Below, one piece after another: positions 41,708 to 51,274 of a stretch of DNA of 64,000 nt (positions are counted from its first letter, which is position 1; each line of letters starts with the position of its first letter). Source of the DNA: Bacillota bacterium (GTDB lineage Bacteria; Bacillota; Clostridia; Lachnospirales; Bianqueaceae). The stretch spans positions 20,916 through 84,915 of the forward strand of contig JAFRZE010000054.1 in NCBI GenBank assembly GCA_017442735.1. The letters are read 5' to 3'. A program made the translations under genes and the position numbers. Below the pieces are notes generated by a model. It was not told the DNA's origin, ran no database searches, and saw nothing but the letters and a program-made list of their open reading frames with translations.

Positions 41708-44236
41708 TTATTCTCTGCGGTAATCCAGTGTCCAGGCGGGTTTATCCGGCCTTCCTTCCGTTTCCCGGTTGTAAGAGCCGTCCTCCATGGGCGAGATGCC
41801 CATGAGCTGGCGCCACGCGGTATCGGTCATGCGATCGGACAGAGGCTGTTCGAACTGATACCAGTTGTAGACGGTTCCGCTGCAGATCTTGACGTCACCA
41901 TCGACCAGGCAGGCGACGTAGATGACGCTGGGGTTGCCGGTCGCGACCTCCAGGCAGGATCCTTCCGGATTGGTCGCGATATCAACGATCAGGGCTGCCG
42001 GGAACAGGTCGAGCAGGTTCGAAAGAGGCATATCCCCGAGCTCAGCAGCATCTTCCTTGATGGTCTCGTACCAGAAATACTGAAGATCGGTACCGAAGGA
42101 ACGGATGAGCTCGTATTCCTCGTCTGTGAGCGTTTCATTAATCAGTTCTTTTTCGGAAATGGTCATGAGCTGTTTCGCTAACTCACTCAGACGAAGCAGA
42201 TTGGCTTCATCTTCCGCGGAGAGCATGCCGAAGGATTTCAGACCGGTGGCGGTTTTCTCTGTCAGGACGGCCAGGCGGGAGAAGATCTCGGGTTCCGGCT
42301 GGACATAGCCGCGGTCGTCGGCGGTCGGGATGTCGCCGCCGTCACCGCGTCCGCCCATGGGTTGTTTGGTATAGAGGACCGTATCGTGCTTGAGTTCAGT
42401 GAAACTGCCGGCAAAGGTCTCCAGATCTTTCCTTGCCCATTGCTCGGTCTGCATAAAGAACGGATAGCCGGCACCTTTTGTCTTCAGCAGCGGATTCAAG
42501 GTGTAAAGCCAGCTGGAATAGAGGCTGGAGTTCCATTGCGCGTCGCCGGCCGCCGTGATCTCATCGCGCAGCATCTGCATGTTTTCCAGATAACCCGGAT
42601 ATTTGAAGGTGCCTTGCGCTTCCAGCAGGGATAAGGCTGTATCGGAGCCCATGGCGGCTGCCGCGTCGAGCGTATCGGGCAGCATGCGGCGTTCATTCGT
42701 TTCCGTTTCCTGCACTTTATTGTAGACCAGATTCTGGAAGATCGCCGCGTCCAGAGTAAAGCGCTGTCCCATAAAGCGGAAGCCGAGATTCTCAGCGAGC
42801 AGGTCGGTATCCGGATCCACGTAGGTGGGGACGGAGTTGACCTTGGGCGGTTCCAGATCTCTGGTCAGAGAATGGAAGATGCCCCAGCTGTGGGTTGCCC
42901 CAGGAAGAGATTCGACCGTGGTGTTCTCGCCATAAGCGGCATCGATGAGCGGTTTATATTCATAGTAACCGGCATCGTCGCTGGCGCCGGCAAAGAAGGA
43001 TGTGACGGAATAGATGGATTCCCAGATAGGAAGCGTTTCAGCGTCCAAAGCCAGGGTCATGAGCAGAGCGCTTCTGTCCAGATCCTCTTCTTTTTGTTTG
43101 AAGTTGAGCCGTCCGTACCACATCATAGAGCGGAAATAGGATTCGAGCTGTTCATCACCTTCGTAGTAGCCACGCGGCTTATACTGGGTATAATCTTCGT
43201 CGATCCCGGTAAGCGGGGATTTTACCATCGAGCTCGCGTCCTGGATCAGCGAAAGTTCGGCCGTCACGATATCCACTACGTCGGCGGGAATGACAGTCAC
43301 CGGATTCTGCAGGCAGGTGCCGACAGCAAAGAAAGCGACATTCGTACGAGCGGCCTGTTCCCATTCGGTGCCTTTCAGCTGATCATACTGGGCCAGCGAT
43401 TTGGCCAGCATCTTTTCGGAAAGGGTTAGTAGTGTGGAGGAAAGGTAGTTCTTTTCGGTATTTTTCATCAGGTAGGCGAAGTACAGATGATAGGTGTGCA
43501 TCATCGAGTCAACTGTGATGAAGTTGGCGCGATAGAGCCATTTGTTGCTTTGGTACACAGAGAAGAATTCTTTCTCGTACCCATCTGAAACAACGAAGCC
43601 GTCCTGCACGATGTGCTGTATCATTTCATCGGTGAAATAGAAAACTTCCGTATTGGTGATGTTGGAAAAATCCGCCGCGACGGAATACTCCGGGACGGCA
43701 GGTACCAGCGCGGGATTATTGATCTGCGTAGCGCCGCTCATGAGAGAAGGCCTGGCCAGCGAGGTCACTCTGGGCAGTTCGGCGGAGCTGGGTTGGAGAT
43801 CAGAATCTTCAGCCTGACTTGACTCTGCTACTTCTGAGCTCTCTGCCTGTTCGGAGGATTCGGCTGTTTCCGCGCTTTCTACCGCCTCAGCGGATTCTGC
43901 CGGCTCTGCGGCGGAAGTATTCTCGTTGGCCACCGACTGGGTGGAACTGTCCGGTTCCTCGGATAGCTCGTCAGAAGACTCCTCCGCCTGTTCTTCAACG
44001 GATTCCCGGGACCTTTCTTCCGATCCGGTCCCGGCTTTTCTTCCCTGGATCAGCACGACGATGATCGCAGCAAGAAGTCCAACGATGATCACTCCGATGA
44101 TGATCCCTAAGATCAGGCCGAGTTTCTTTTTCGGCTTTTCCGGTTCAGGAGGAGAAGGAGGCAGTGGCTGACCGCATCTGGTACAGAAGTTGTCGGTATC
44201 GAGGTTGGAAAACCCACAGCGAGGACAAGTCTTCAT
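41708..44236 (-). CDS. Zinc-ribbon, single-pass DUF3160 surface protein (copy 2)
   Basis: 842 residues. An N-terminal zinc ribbon (CPRCGF...CTRCGQ, residues 4-22) and a short Pro/Lys linker precede one membrane helix (about 38-64). A Glu/Ser/Ala-rich stalk (about 70-155) leads to a large outer domain of DUF3160 type, with FITVDSMMHTYHLYFAYL near 250, KPRGYYEGDEQLESYFRSMMWYGR and AAALIVDIATNPEGSCLEVATG. No known activity is assigned to DUF3160. It is highly similar to the protein at 45861-48581, so the pair is a tandem-type duplication split by the CapA-like gene. AAAGGA precedes the ATG; an additional promoter may lie at 44300-44272. Confidence 0.88.
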   Translation of the reverse strand: MKTCPRCGFSNLDTDNFCTRCGQPLPPSPPEPEKPKKKLGLILGIIIGVIIVGLLAAIIVVLIQGRKAGTGSEERSRESVEEQAEESSDELSEEPDSSTQSVANENTSAAEPAESAEAVESAETAESSEQAESSEVAESSQAEDSDLQPSSAELPRVTSLARPSLMSGATQINNPALVPAVPEYSVAADFSNITNTEVFYFTDEMIQHIVQDGFVVSDGYEKEFFSVYQSNKWLYRANFITVDSMMHTYHLYFAYLMKNTEKNYLSSTLLTLSEKMLAKSLAQYDQLKGTEWEQAARTNVAFFAVGTCLQNPVTVIPADVVDIVTAELSLIQDASSMVKSPLTGIDEDYTQYKPRGYYEGDEQLESYFRSMMWYGRLNFKQKEEDLDRSALLMTLALDAETLPIWESIYSVTSFFAGASDDAGYYEYKPLIDAAYGENTTVESLPGATHSWGIFHSLTRDLEPPKVNSVPTYVDPDTDLLAENLGFRFMGQRFTLDAAIFQNLVYNKVQETETNERRMLPDTLDAAAAMGSDTALSLLEAQGTFKYPGYLENMQMLRDEITAAGDAQWNSSLYSSWLYTLNPLLKTKGAGYPFFMQTEQWARKDLETFAGSFTELKHDTVLYTKQPMGGRGDGGDIPTADDRGYVQPEPEIFSRLAVLTEKTATGLKSFGMLSAEDEANLLRLSELAKQLMTISEKELINETLTDEEYELIRSFGTDLQYFWYETIKEDAAELGDMPLSNLLDLFPAALIVDIATNPEGSCLEVATGNPSVIYVACLVDGDVKICSGTVYNWYQFEQPLSDRMTDTAWRQLMGISPMEDGSYNRETEGRPDKPAWTLDYRRE

Positions 44237-44271
44237 GGCAGTATGATCCTTTCAGAGAAATGGATAACCTT

Positions 44272-44300
44272 ATCATAACAGACTAAAGTGGTAACTTCAA
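44272..44300 (-). promoter_or_regulatory. Internal promoter candidate before DUF3160 copy 2
   Basis: On the minus strand TTGAAG (44300-44295, overlapping the end of the CapA-like gene), 17 bases, TATGAT (44277-44272). It could add transcription of copy 2 and the TIR-LRR gene. Confidence 0.55.
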
Positions 44301-45883
44301 GGAAGATAGATCGAATTGATCGGAATAAGTTCGGGATCCAGGATCTCGATCTGATCACCGAGTTTTTTGATGGAGAAAGATGCCAGAGCGCCATTGTTCT
44401 GCTCTGGATCCTGGTTCGCGGAGATGAAGTTGCCCAGCGAGTAAAACACGAGCATCTGGTGGGAATCTGACCCGTCGGAAGTGCCTTCTTCTGCCGCGCT
44501 GCTTTCGGCGGTGAGGAGCTCGTATGGCTGGACGACATGCGGATGGGTACCGATAACGACATCCACACCTTCTTCCAGAAAGATCTGGGCATAGGCTTTC
44601 TGCGCTTCATCCGGTTCACAAGTGTATTCTGTGCCCCAGTGGACGAATACGATCACGCAGTCCGCGTCCGTGCGGGCTTCCTTGAGCGACAGGCGAAAAT
44701 CGGAAAGATCTCCGGAAAGATCCGGCAGAAGATGGACCGCGCATGGCGCGTTTTCCGGTAGGTTCCGGCCGTTGGTACCATAGGTGAAGGAGAAAAGCGC
44801 AAAGCGGATGCCTTCTCGTTCAAGGATCTCATAGGGACGAAGCGACGATGCGTTTTCGGGCTGTGTCCCGATGGTCAGTACACCAGCTTCGCGGTAGGAA
44901 GAGATGGTCCTTTCGATGCCGGAAAGGCCGCGATCAAGCGCATGATTGGTGGCACAGACAGCAACGTCAAAACCGGCTTTCTGGGCAGCTTCTGCGAGAA
45001 AAGCCGGTGTGCCGAAGGAAGGATAGCCGCCGAATTCGAAAGAATCCTTCACAAGGGGTGTTTCCTGGCCGATCGCCGCGACGTCCGCCCGGCGGATCCG
45101 CGTGGCGAGTTCGTCGTCCAGAGGACTCTTCATTGTAGGGTCAAACAGGAAATCGAAGGATTTCTCCGCCAGCGCGCGTCCGTAAATCGCTTCATGGATC
45201 AGCAGATCGCCCGCGCAGAGGAAAGAGACGGAACTTTCTTCGCTGATGAGTTCCAGTCCCCAGCTGAGCCAGGCCCAACCCGTGACGCGGCCGTCAAATT
45301 CCGTCACGTAGATCGCCTGCTTGCTCTCGTCAAAGCTGAAGCCGGTGATCCTCATGGGGATCGCGGAGGACATCCAAATGGGGTGGATCTTGTTTGGATA
45401 CACAGTATTGTCGGGCAGATAGTCATAGATGAAGATATGCTGGCCCCAGTCGTTGTCATTCTTTTCTACCCAGAAGGGCATATGGTCTCCGTAACTCCCG
45501 CGCCGCCAGCAAAGAAGGATCAGTTCGTCCGAGCCGTCGTGATCGACATCGGAAAGGAGGATATCCTGCACCAGTACGCCGTCTGGTGAAGTCCAGAAAT
45601 ATGTATCGATGGAAGCAGTCGGATCAGCGACCCTCACTCTTTTGTTTTTGAGTTCTGCCTTGATCTCGCCGGTCAGCGTCTTTTCTCCCCAGAAGGATCG
45701 GCCGGGTCCGCATAAAGCCACGTCCTGTTGATACGGTTTTGTCCAGGAAGGAAGCAGATAACCATCCCGATCGAGCGCCCGATAGACAGCAAAGGCCAGT
45801 AAACAGGCAGCAGCGACGAGAAGTGTCGCCGCTGCTATCTTTTTCCATATGTTTTTCTTTTTAGAATCCACTGCCGTAGTCAT
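44297..45883 (-). CDS. CapA-like (PGA_cap) metallophosphatase-fold protein
   Basis: A 528-residue protein with an N-terminal membrane helix (about 14-34) and an outer part. Residues 60-215 resemble a VCBS/FG-GAP-like repeat region, with the Ca-binding pattern DVDHDGSDELILL. Residues 225-528 match the CapA/PGA_cap domain: FLCAGDLLIHEAIY, CATNHALDRG, VFVHWGTEYTCEP and VIGTHPHVVQPYELL, which supply metal ligands in calcineurin-like folds. CapA family proteins help make or anchor poly-gamma-glutamate, but no capB/capC partner is here. The start is put at 45883 (MTTAVDSKKK), overlapping DUF3160 copy 1 by 23 bases with only a weak ribosome site. Confidence 0.85.
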   Translation of the reverse strand: MTTAVDSKKKNIWKKIAAATLLVAAACLLAFAVYRALDRDGYLLPSWTKPYQQDVALCGPGRSFWGEKTLTGEIKAELKNKRVRVADPTASIDTYFWTSPDGVLVQDILLSDVDHDGSDELILLCWRRGSYGDHMPFWVEKNDNDWGQHIFIYDYLPDNTVYPNKIHPIWMSSAIPMRITGFSFDESKQAIYVTEFDGRVTGWAWLSWGLELISEESSVSFLCAGDLLIHEAIYGRALAEKSFDFLFDPTMKSPLDDELATRIRRADVAAIGQETPLVKDSFEFGGYPSFGTPAFLAEAAQKAGFDVAVCATNHALDRGLSGIERTISSYREAGVLTIGTQPENASSLRPYEILEREGIRFALFSFTYGTNGRNLPENAPCAVHLLPDLSGDLSDFRLSLKEARTDADCVIVFVHWGTEYTCEPDEAQKAYAQIFLEEGVDVVIGTHPHVVQPYELLTAESSAAEEGTSDGSDSHQMLVFYSLGNFISANQDPEQNNGALASFSIKKLGDQIEILDPELIPINSIYLP

Positions 45884-48581
45884 AGCGATAATCCATTGTC
45901 CAGGCAGGTTTCTCCGGTACGCCTTCCTTTTCCCAGTTGTAGCTGCCGTCTTCACGCATCTGGATGCCCATCAGCTGACGCCATTCGGAATCCGTCATGC
46001 GATCGGACATGGGCCATTCAAACTGATACCAGTTGTAGACGGAACCACTGCAGATCTTGACCTGTCCGTCGACCATGCAAGCGACATAGATAGTGTTCGT
46101 GTTGCCGGTGGCCACTTCCAGTACAGCGCCGTTCGGATCGGTCGCGATATCCACGACGAGAGCGGCCGGGAACTGGTCGGTACGGGACAGGCGGACGTCA
46201 TCGTATTTCGCGGCTTCTTCCTGGATCGTTTCCAGCCAGAAGTGTTCAAGGTTACCGCCGAAGGAACGGATGAGTTCATATTCCTCATCGGTGAGAGTCT
46301 GGTTCACGAGTTCTTTCTCGGAGATGACCATCAGCTGCTTGGCCAGGGAGCTTAATAGCAGCAGGTTGGCTTCGTCGTTCTCGGAGAGCATGCCGAAGGC
46401 CTTGAGGCCGGTAGCCGTCTTTTCGGACAGGACCGCCAGGCGGGAGAAGACTTCGGGTTCCGGCTCGACATAACCGCGGTCATCGACCACCGGGATCTCG
46501 CCGCCGCCCATTTCCGCCATCATCTGTTTGGCATAGAGGACGGTATCATGTTTGAGCTCGGTGAAGCTGCCGGCGAAGGTCTCCAGGTCTTTTTCCGCCC
46601 AGAGGGTGGTCTGCATGAACTGAGGATAGCCTTCCCCTTTCTTATCCAGCAGCGGTTTCAGGGTGTAGAGCCAGCTGGAATAGAGGCTTGCGTTCCATTG
46701 CTCATCTGTGGCGGATGCTACTTCCTCTCTCAGCTTAGCCATGTTCTCCATGTAGCCGGGATAGCTCGTATCGCCCTGTTGCTCCAGGATCACGAGGGCT
46801 TGTTCGGAACCGAATGCGGCCGCCGCGTCGAGCGTGTCCGGAAGCATACGTTTGTCACCTTCTGATTTCTCCTGAACCTTGCTATAGGTCAGGTTCTGGA
46901 AGATCGCTTCATCCAGCGTAAAGCGCTGGCCCATGAAGCGGTAGCCTTTATTCTCGACCATCTTGTCGGTCGCACCGCCGTCGTCATCCATCGGGACGGA
47001 ATTGATCCTCGGCGGGTCGAGCTGGGCGGTCAGTTCGTGGAAGGTGTTCCACTGATCGACAGCGCCGGGCAGGGAAGCGACAGTCGCGCCTTCACCGTAA
47101 GCCGCGTCGATAAGCGGTTTGTATTCGTAGTAGCCGGAATCATCACTGGTACCGGCAAAGAAAGAAGTGATCGTGTAGATGGATTCCCAGATGGGCAGGG
47201 TGTCAGAATCAAGAGCCATGGTCATCAGCAGCGCGCTGCGGTCAAACTCTTCGTCCTTCTGTTTGAAGTTCAGACGTCCGTACCACATCATGGCGCGGAA
47301 ATAGGCTTCGAGCTGCTCGTCGCCTTCATAATATCCGCGGGGCTTGTACTGAGAGTAATCCTCATATTCGCCCGTAATGAGGGACTCGACCAGCTGCGTA
47401 TGCTCCGCTATCAGTGAGATCTCTGCGGCGACGAACGTGTCAAATTCCGGCGGGACGTCTGTATCCGGATTCTGCAGGGAAGCGCCGATCGAGAAGAAGA
47501 GGACATTTCGCTTGGCGGCGTTTTCCCATTCGGTCCCGCGCAGGGCTTCCAGCTGGGCTTTCGATTTCTCCAGCATCAGCTGGGAGAGTTCGGCAAGCGC
47601 TCCAGCAAGATAGTTGCGTTCGGTGTTCTTCTGCAGGTAGGCAAAATACAGGTGGTAGGTGTGCATCATCGAGTCAACGGTGATGAAGTTCGCCATATAG
47701 CTATAGCGGTTCGACTCGTAGACCTCGAAGAATTCCTTATGGCCGCTGCTTGTGACGACAAATCCGTTCTGAGCGATGAGGGACTTGACTTCATCATTGA
47801 AGTAGATGATCTCGTTGTTGGCGATATTCGAGAAATCCGCGGCAACCTCATAGGTCGGGACGGAAGGCACCAGCGACTGGTTGTTGATCGGGGTCGCACC
47901 GGCCATTAGCGAAGGCCTTGGGAGCGAAGCGACGACCGGCAATTTGGATGTCTGCTGTTCAGAGTCTTCCGCCGCAGAAGATTCTTCTTCACTGGATCCG
48001 GTCTCTTCTTTGGAAGAGTCAGCTTCTTCCGATGTTTCAGCGGAAGCTTCGACTGTTTCAGAGGAGGTATCTTCCTTTGCTTCGGACTGGATGGAGGATT
48101 CATCGACCTCGCCGGAGTTTTCGTCGGGAACGGCGTTACCGCCCTTCTTCGATTCCTCGGCGGATTCTTCGATCGCGTCCAGATCCTTGGAAGCAGTCTC
48201 TGTCTTGTTATTTTTGATCAGGAGGACCAGGATCGTTGCGAGGAGCGCGATGATCACGAAACCGGAGATGATCGCGATGATCAGGCCGACGTTCTTTTTC
48301 GGCTTTTCAGGCTTTTCCGGTTTTTGTGGTTTTTCCGGCTCCGGCGCGGGCTCGTTCCAGATGGGCTGGAACTGAGGCGGCGTCTGCTGTGCGGGCTGGT
48401 ATGTTGGCTGGACCGGCTTTGCCGGGGCTTCCGGCTGAACGCTCTGTGCCGTCCATCCCTGCTGGGGAGCGGACTGTGGCGCTTCCGGCTGAGCTGGGAC
48501 AGAAGCAAGCGGCTGACCGCATCCAGTGCAGAAATTATCCGTATCGAGATTGACTTTTCCGCAGCGCGGGCAAATCTTCAT
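45861..48581 (-). CDS. Zinc-ribbon, single-pass DUF3160 surface protein (copy 1)
   Basis: 906 residues, the first gene of the minus-strand operon. A zinc ribbon (CPRCGK...CTGCGQ) is followed by an 80-residue Pro/Gln linker ending in EKPEKPKK, one membrane helix (about 97-122), a Glu/Ser-rich stalk (about 125-215) and a DUF3160 domain with FITVDSMMHTYHLYFAYL, KPRGYYEGDEQLEAYFRAMM and ALVVDIATDPNGAVLEVATG. It is very similar to copy 2 at 41708, apart from the longer inner linker. ATG 48581 is chosen: AAAGGA lies 8 bases upstream, and the next in-frame ATG at 48602 would place that site inside the gene. Ligand or activity unknown. Confidence 0.9.
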   Translation of the reverse strand: MKICPRCGKVNLDTDNFCTGCGQPLASVPAQPEAPQSAPQQGWTAQSVQPEAPAKPVQPTYQPAQQTPPQFQPIWNEPAPEPEKPQKPEKPEKPKKNVGLIIAIISGFVIIALLATILVLLIKNNKTETASKDLDAIEESAEESKKGGNAVPDENSGEVDESSIQSEAKEDTSSETVEASAETSEEADSSKEETGSSEEESSAAEDSEQQTSKLPVVASLPRPSLMAGATPINNQSLVPSVPTYEVAADFSNIANNEIIYFNDEVKSLIAQNGFVVTSSGHKEFFEVYESNRYSYMANFITVDSMMHTYHLYFAYLQKNTERNYLAGALAELSQLMLEKSKAQLEALRGTEWENAAKRNVLFFSIGASLQNPDTDVPPEFDTFVAAEISLIAEHTQLVESLITGEYEDYSQYKPRGYYEGDEQLEAYFRAMMWYGRLNFKQKDEEFDRSALLMTMALDSDTLPIWESIYTITSFFAGTSDDSGYYEYKPLIDAAYGEGATVASLPGAVDQWNTFHELTAQLDPPRINSVPMDDDGGATDKMVENKGYRFMGQRFTLDEAIFQNLTYSKVQEKSEGDKRMLPDTLDAAAAFGSEQALVILEQQGDTSYPGYMENMAKLREEVASATDEQWNASLYSSWLYTLKPLLDKKGEGYPQFMQTTLWAEKDLETFAGSFTELKHDTVLYAKQMMAEMGGGEIPVVDDRGYVEPEPEVFSRLAVLSEKTATGLKAFGMLSENDEANLLLLSSLAKQLMVISEKELVNQTLTDEEYELIRSFGGNLEHFWLETIQEEAAKYDDVRLSRTDQFPAALVVDIATDPNGAVLEVATGNTNTIYVACMVDGQVKICSGSVYNWYQFEWPMSDRMTDSEWRQLMGIQMREDGSYNWEKEGVPEKPAWTMDYRYDYGSGF

Positions 48582-48614
48582 GGCAGTAGTCCTTTCTTGC
48601 AAAAAGATGGTTCA

Positions 48615-48643
48615 ATGATAGCAGAATCGTCACATAAAATCAA
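48615..48643 (-). promoter_or_regulatory. Promoter of the DUF3160-CapA-TIR operon
   Basis: On the minus strand TTGATT (48643-48638), 17 bases, TATCAT (48620-48615). Confidence 0.65.
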
Positions 48644-48717
48644 GAAAGGATTGCACCACCAAAGTCATGCTGTCAACAGAAGAATTCATATAAAGTTCAA
48701 ACATATAAAAGACATTT

Positions 48718-48728
48718 CGTGGTACAAT
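48718..48728 (+). promoter_or_regulatory. Extended -10 promoter of the MacAB-like operon
   Basis: TGG followed by TACAAT (48723-48728). AT-rich DNA lies upstream; no clear -35 box. Confidence 0.5.
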
Positions 48729-48764
48729 ATAGTTTATTCCAAAACTAAATTCGAGGATTTCTAT

Positions 48765-50561
48765 ATGAGTGAAAATAAAAGCCCGACCAATGACCAGCTG
48801 TTTGAGCAGCTGGCAAAAAGAAAGAGAAGGCGCCGCATCCGGACGATCGTGATCGTCGTGCTGATCGTGCTGGCGGTGATCGCCGCGCTGGCCGCGGTGG
48901 TGGCGCGTCTTAGACAAAGAGTGCTGGAACAGTATAATTCGCACAAGCAGGAAGTGCTGGCCTTTACCGTTACCCGTGATACCCTGACCACAAACGTTTC
49001 CGGCTCCGGAACGCTGACCCAGGTGGACCTCACCGCGGTGGAGGTACCCACCGGCGTGGAGATTCTGGAAGTGCTGGTAGAGGCGGAGGAGGAAGTCGAA
49101 GAGGGCCAGATCCTGGCGACACTGAACATGAGCACCGTGCTTTCCAGCATGGCTTCCGTCAAGGCGCAGCTGGATGAACTGGATCAGCAGATCGCGACGG
49201 CCAAGAAAGATGAAGTCGATCCGTATATGACGGCCGGTGTGGACGGGCGGATCAAGGAATTGTTTGTGACCGAAGGCGATGATATCGCCGCGGTCATGAT
49301 GAAGCAGGGCTCGCTGGGCACCATCTCGCTGGACGGGCAGATGGGCGTGGTGATCGGATCCGAACAGGGACCGGACCAGGAAGCCTTGGCAGAACTTTCG
49401 CAGGGCGATCCGGTGCTGGTCCGCTTCGCGGAACCAGGCGAAAATGAGTCATCCGAAGAGAAACTGGTCACGGTCGATGGCAAGGTCGAGCTGATCCGTG
49501 ATTCGGGCATCATGATCGTTTTCCCGGACGCCAAGGTACAGCCGGGTGAAACGGTGACAGTCCTGCTGAAACCGGAAAACAAGGAAGATCCCGAGATCGA
49601 ATTGGGTTCCGGCGAGTGCTATATCCACAGTCCTCTCTCGATCATAGGCTTTGCCGGGACAGTGGAAAAGATCTATGTTAAGGTAGATGAAAAGGTGAAG
49701 GCGGGCGATGATCTGATGCGCCTGACGAATACCAGCTACAGTACAAATTACGATACCCTGCTCCGCAAGCGGGAAGATCTGGAAAAGGATCTGAAGGAGC
49801 TGCTCGATCTCTACCGGGACGGCGCGGTGCTTTCACCGATCACCGGACGGATCGACTCCGTGGACTTTTCCGAGGATGACGCCGCGGCGGCGGATACCTC
49901 GACCAGCAGCTATTCCGGCCTCCAGAGCCAGATGATGGAATACGCGGGCATGGGTTCCTATGATGTGTCCGACATGCTCGGCAGTGGCTCGGGCGAGAAA
50001 ACCAAAGTCGTGACGATCGATCCGGAAGAGTCCATGAGCGTGACGATCGGGATCGATGAAAACCATATCCTGGCGCTGGAAGAGGGCCAGACGGCCGATG
50101 TGAAGATCTCCTCCTTTGATACGGAAGAGGTCTTTACCGGCGTGGTCACAGAGGTCATCAAGCGCTCCAGCGGTGAAGCCGATATCCAAATGAGCGGTCT
50201 GGCCAGCGCCTTTATGGGCACGGCGGCTTCGGGCGTGACCGAGTATTCCGCGACGGTCGTGGTGGATAAGGCAGAAGGTATGATGCCGGGCATGAGCGCC
50301 GAGGTGGACGTACATATCACGGGCAGCGAGAATGTTCTGATCGTGCCGGTGGACGCGGTACACCGGACCAGCAGTACCTATTATGTATATACGACCTATG
50401 ACGAAGCCACCGATGAATACGGCGGCCGGGTGGATGTGAAGATCGGCCTGCAGAATGCGAAGTTCATCGAGATCCTGGACGGTCTCAGCGAAGGCATGAC
50501 CGTGTACTATACCGAGACCGAGGAATGGGATTTCTTCTCCCAGTTTTACGGAGGCCGGTGA
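48765..50561 (+). CDS. HlyD/MacA-type efflux adaptor (first)
   Basis: A 598-residue membrane-fusion protein. A basic N-terminus (KRKRRRRIR) is followed by one membrane helix (about 25-47) and an outer domain with lipoyl-type halves (TLTTNVSGSGTLTQVDL and AVLSPITGRIDSV), a short coiled-coil hairpin and beta-barrel parts (ADVKISSFDTEEVFTG). It should link the MacB-like permease to the wall or outside in a Gram-positive setting. ATG 48765 is chosen: GAGGA is 7 bases upstream, and the long frame from 48324 runs back over the promoter and the divergent gene. Its TGA overlaps the next ATG by one base. Confidence 0.88.
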   Translation: MSENKSPTNDQLFEQLAKRKRRRRIRTIVIVVLIVLAVIAALAAVVARLRQRVLEQYNSHKQEVLAFTVTRDTLTTNVSGSGTLTQVDLTAVEVPTGVEILEVLVEAEEEVEEGQILATLNMSTVLSSMASVKAQLDELDQQIATAKKDEVDPYMTAGVDGRIKELFVTEGDDIAAVMMKQGSLGTISLDGQMGVVIGSEQGPDQEALAELSQGDPVLVRFAEPGENESSEEKLVTVDGKVELIRDSGIMIVFPDAKVQPGETVTVLLKPENKEDPEIELGSGECYIHSPLSIIGFAGTVEKIYVKVDEKVKAGDDLMRLTNTSYSTNYDTLLRKREDLEKDLKELLDLYRDGAVLSPITGRIDSVDFSEDDAAAADTSTSSYSGLQSQMMEYAGMGSYDVSDMLGSGSGEKTKVVTIDPEESMSVTIGIDENHILALEEGQTADVKISSFDTEEVFTGVVTEVIKRSSGEADIQMSGLASAFMGTAASGVTEYSATVVVDKAEGMMPGMSAEVDVHITGSENVLIVPVDAVHRTSSTYYVYTTYDEATDEYGGRVDVKIGLQNAKFIEILDGLSEGMTVYYTETEEWDFFSQFYGGR

Positions 50562-51274
50562 TGATAGAGCTTCGGGATGTCTGTAAGTATTATCAGGTAG
50601 GGGACGATAAAGTGCGGGCGCTGGATCACGCGAACCTGCACATCTATCCGCATGAATTTGTGAGCATCATAGGCCCTTCGGGCAGCGGAAAATCGACCCT
50701 CATGAATATCATCGGCTGTCTGGATACGGCGGACGCCGGCATTTACCTGTTGGACGGGATGCCGATCGACGCCTATTCCGAGCGGGAACTGGCGCGGGTC
50801 AGGAACCGTAAGATCGGTTTTGTTTTTCAGAATTTCAACCTGATCGCGAAGCTTTCTGCGGAGGAGAACGTGGAACTTCCACTGATCTACCAGAAAGTGC
50901 GCCGCTCGGAGCGCACGCGGCGCGTAAAAGAAGCGCTGGAGCAGGTGGGCCTTCTCGCGAGAGCCAAGCATTTGCCCACAGAGCTTTCCGGCGGCCAGCA
51001 GCAGCGAGTAGCGATCGCCCGGGCGCTGGTGACGAAACCCAGTCTGATCCTGGCGGATGAGCCCACCGGCAACCTCGATTCGAAGACCAGCCGGGAGATC
51101 ATCGCAATGTTCCATGAACTGCACGAGCAGGGCAACACGATCGTGCTGATCACGCATGATGATAAGATCGCGCATGAAGCGCCAAGGATCCTGCATATCC
51201 TGGACGGACAGGTCACAGAGGTGGAAAAGACACCGGAAATGGTGCAGCCAGAGCCGACGGAGGTGCAGTCATGA
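50561..51274 (+). CDS. ABC transporter ATPase of MacB/LolD type
   Basis: A 237-residue ATP-binding subunit. Walker [10 protein letters not shown] near residue 38, Q-loop FQNFNLI near 90, signature LSGGQQQR near 143, Walker [13 protein letters not shown] near 164 and H-loop LITHD near 198 are all complete. The [10 protein letters not shown] sequence is typical of the MacB/LolD/FtsE group. The start at 50561 overlaps the adaptor stop (TGATG), with GGAGG 6 bases upstream; its own stop overlaps the permease start (ATGA). The C-terminal tail after residue 215 is acidic and Pro-rich. Confidence 0.95.
   Translation: MIELRDVCKYYQVGDDKVRALDHANLHIYPHEFVSIIGPSGSGKSTLMNIIGCLDTADAGIYLLDGMPIDAYSERELARVRNRKIGFVFQNFNLIAKLSAEENVELPLIYQKVRRSERTRRVKEALEQVGLLARAKHLPTELSGGQQQRVAIARALVTKPSLILADEPTGNLDSKTSREIIAMFHELHEQGNTIVLITHDDKIAHEAPRILHILDGQVTEVEKTPEMVQPEPTEVQS

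Noticed and set aside
41198..42181. 327-codon plus-strand frame opposite the TIR and DUF3160 genes
   Set aside because: It crosses the gene boundary on the other strand, has no ribosome site and shows no domain.
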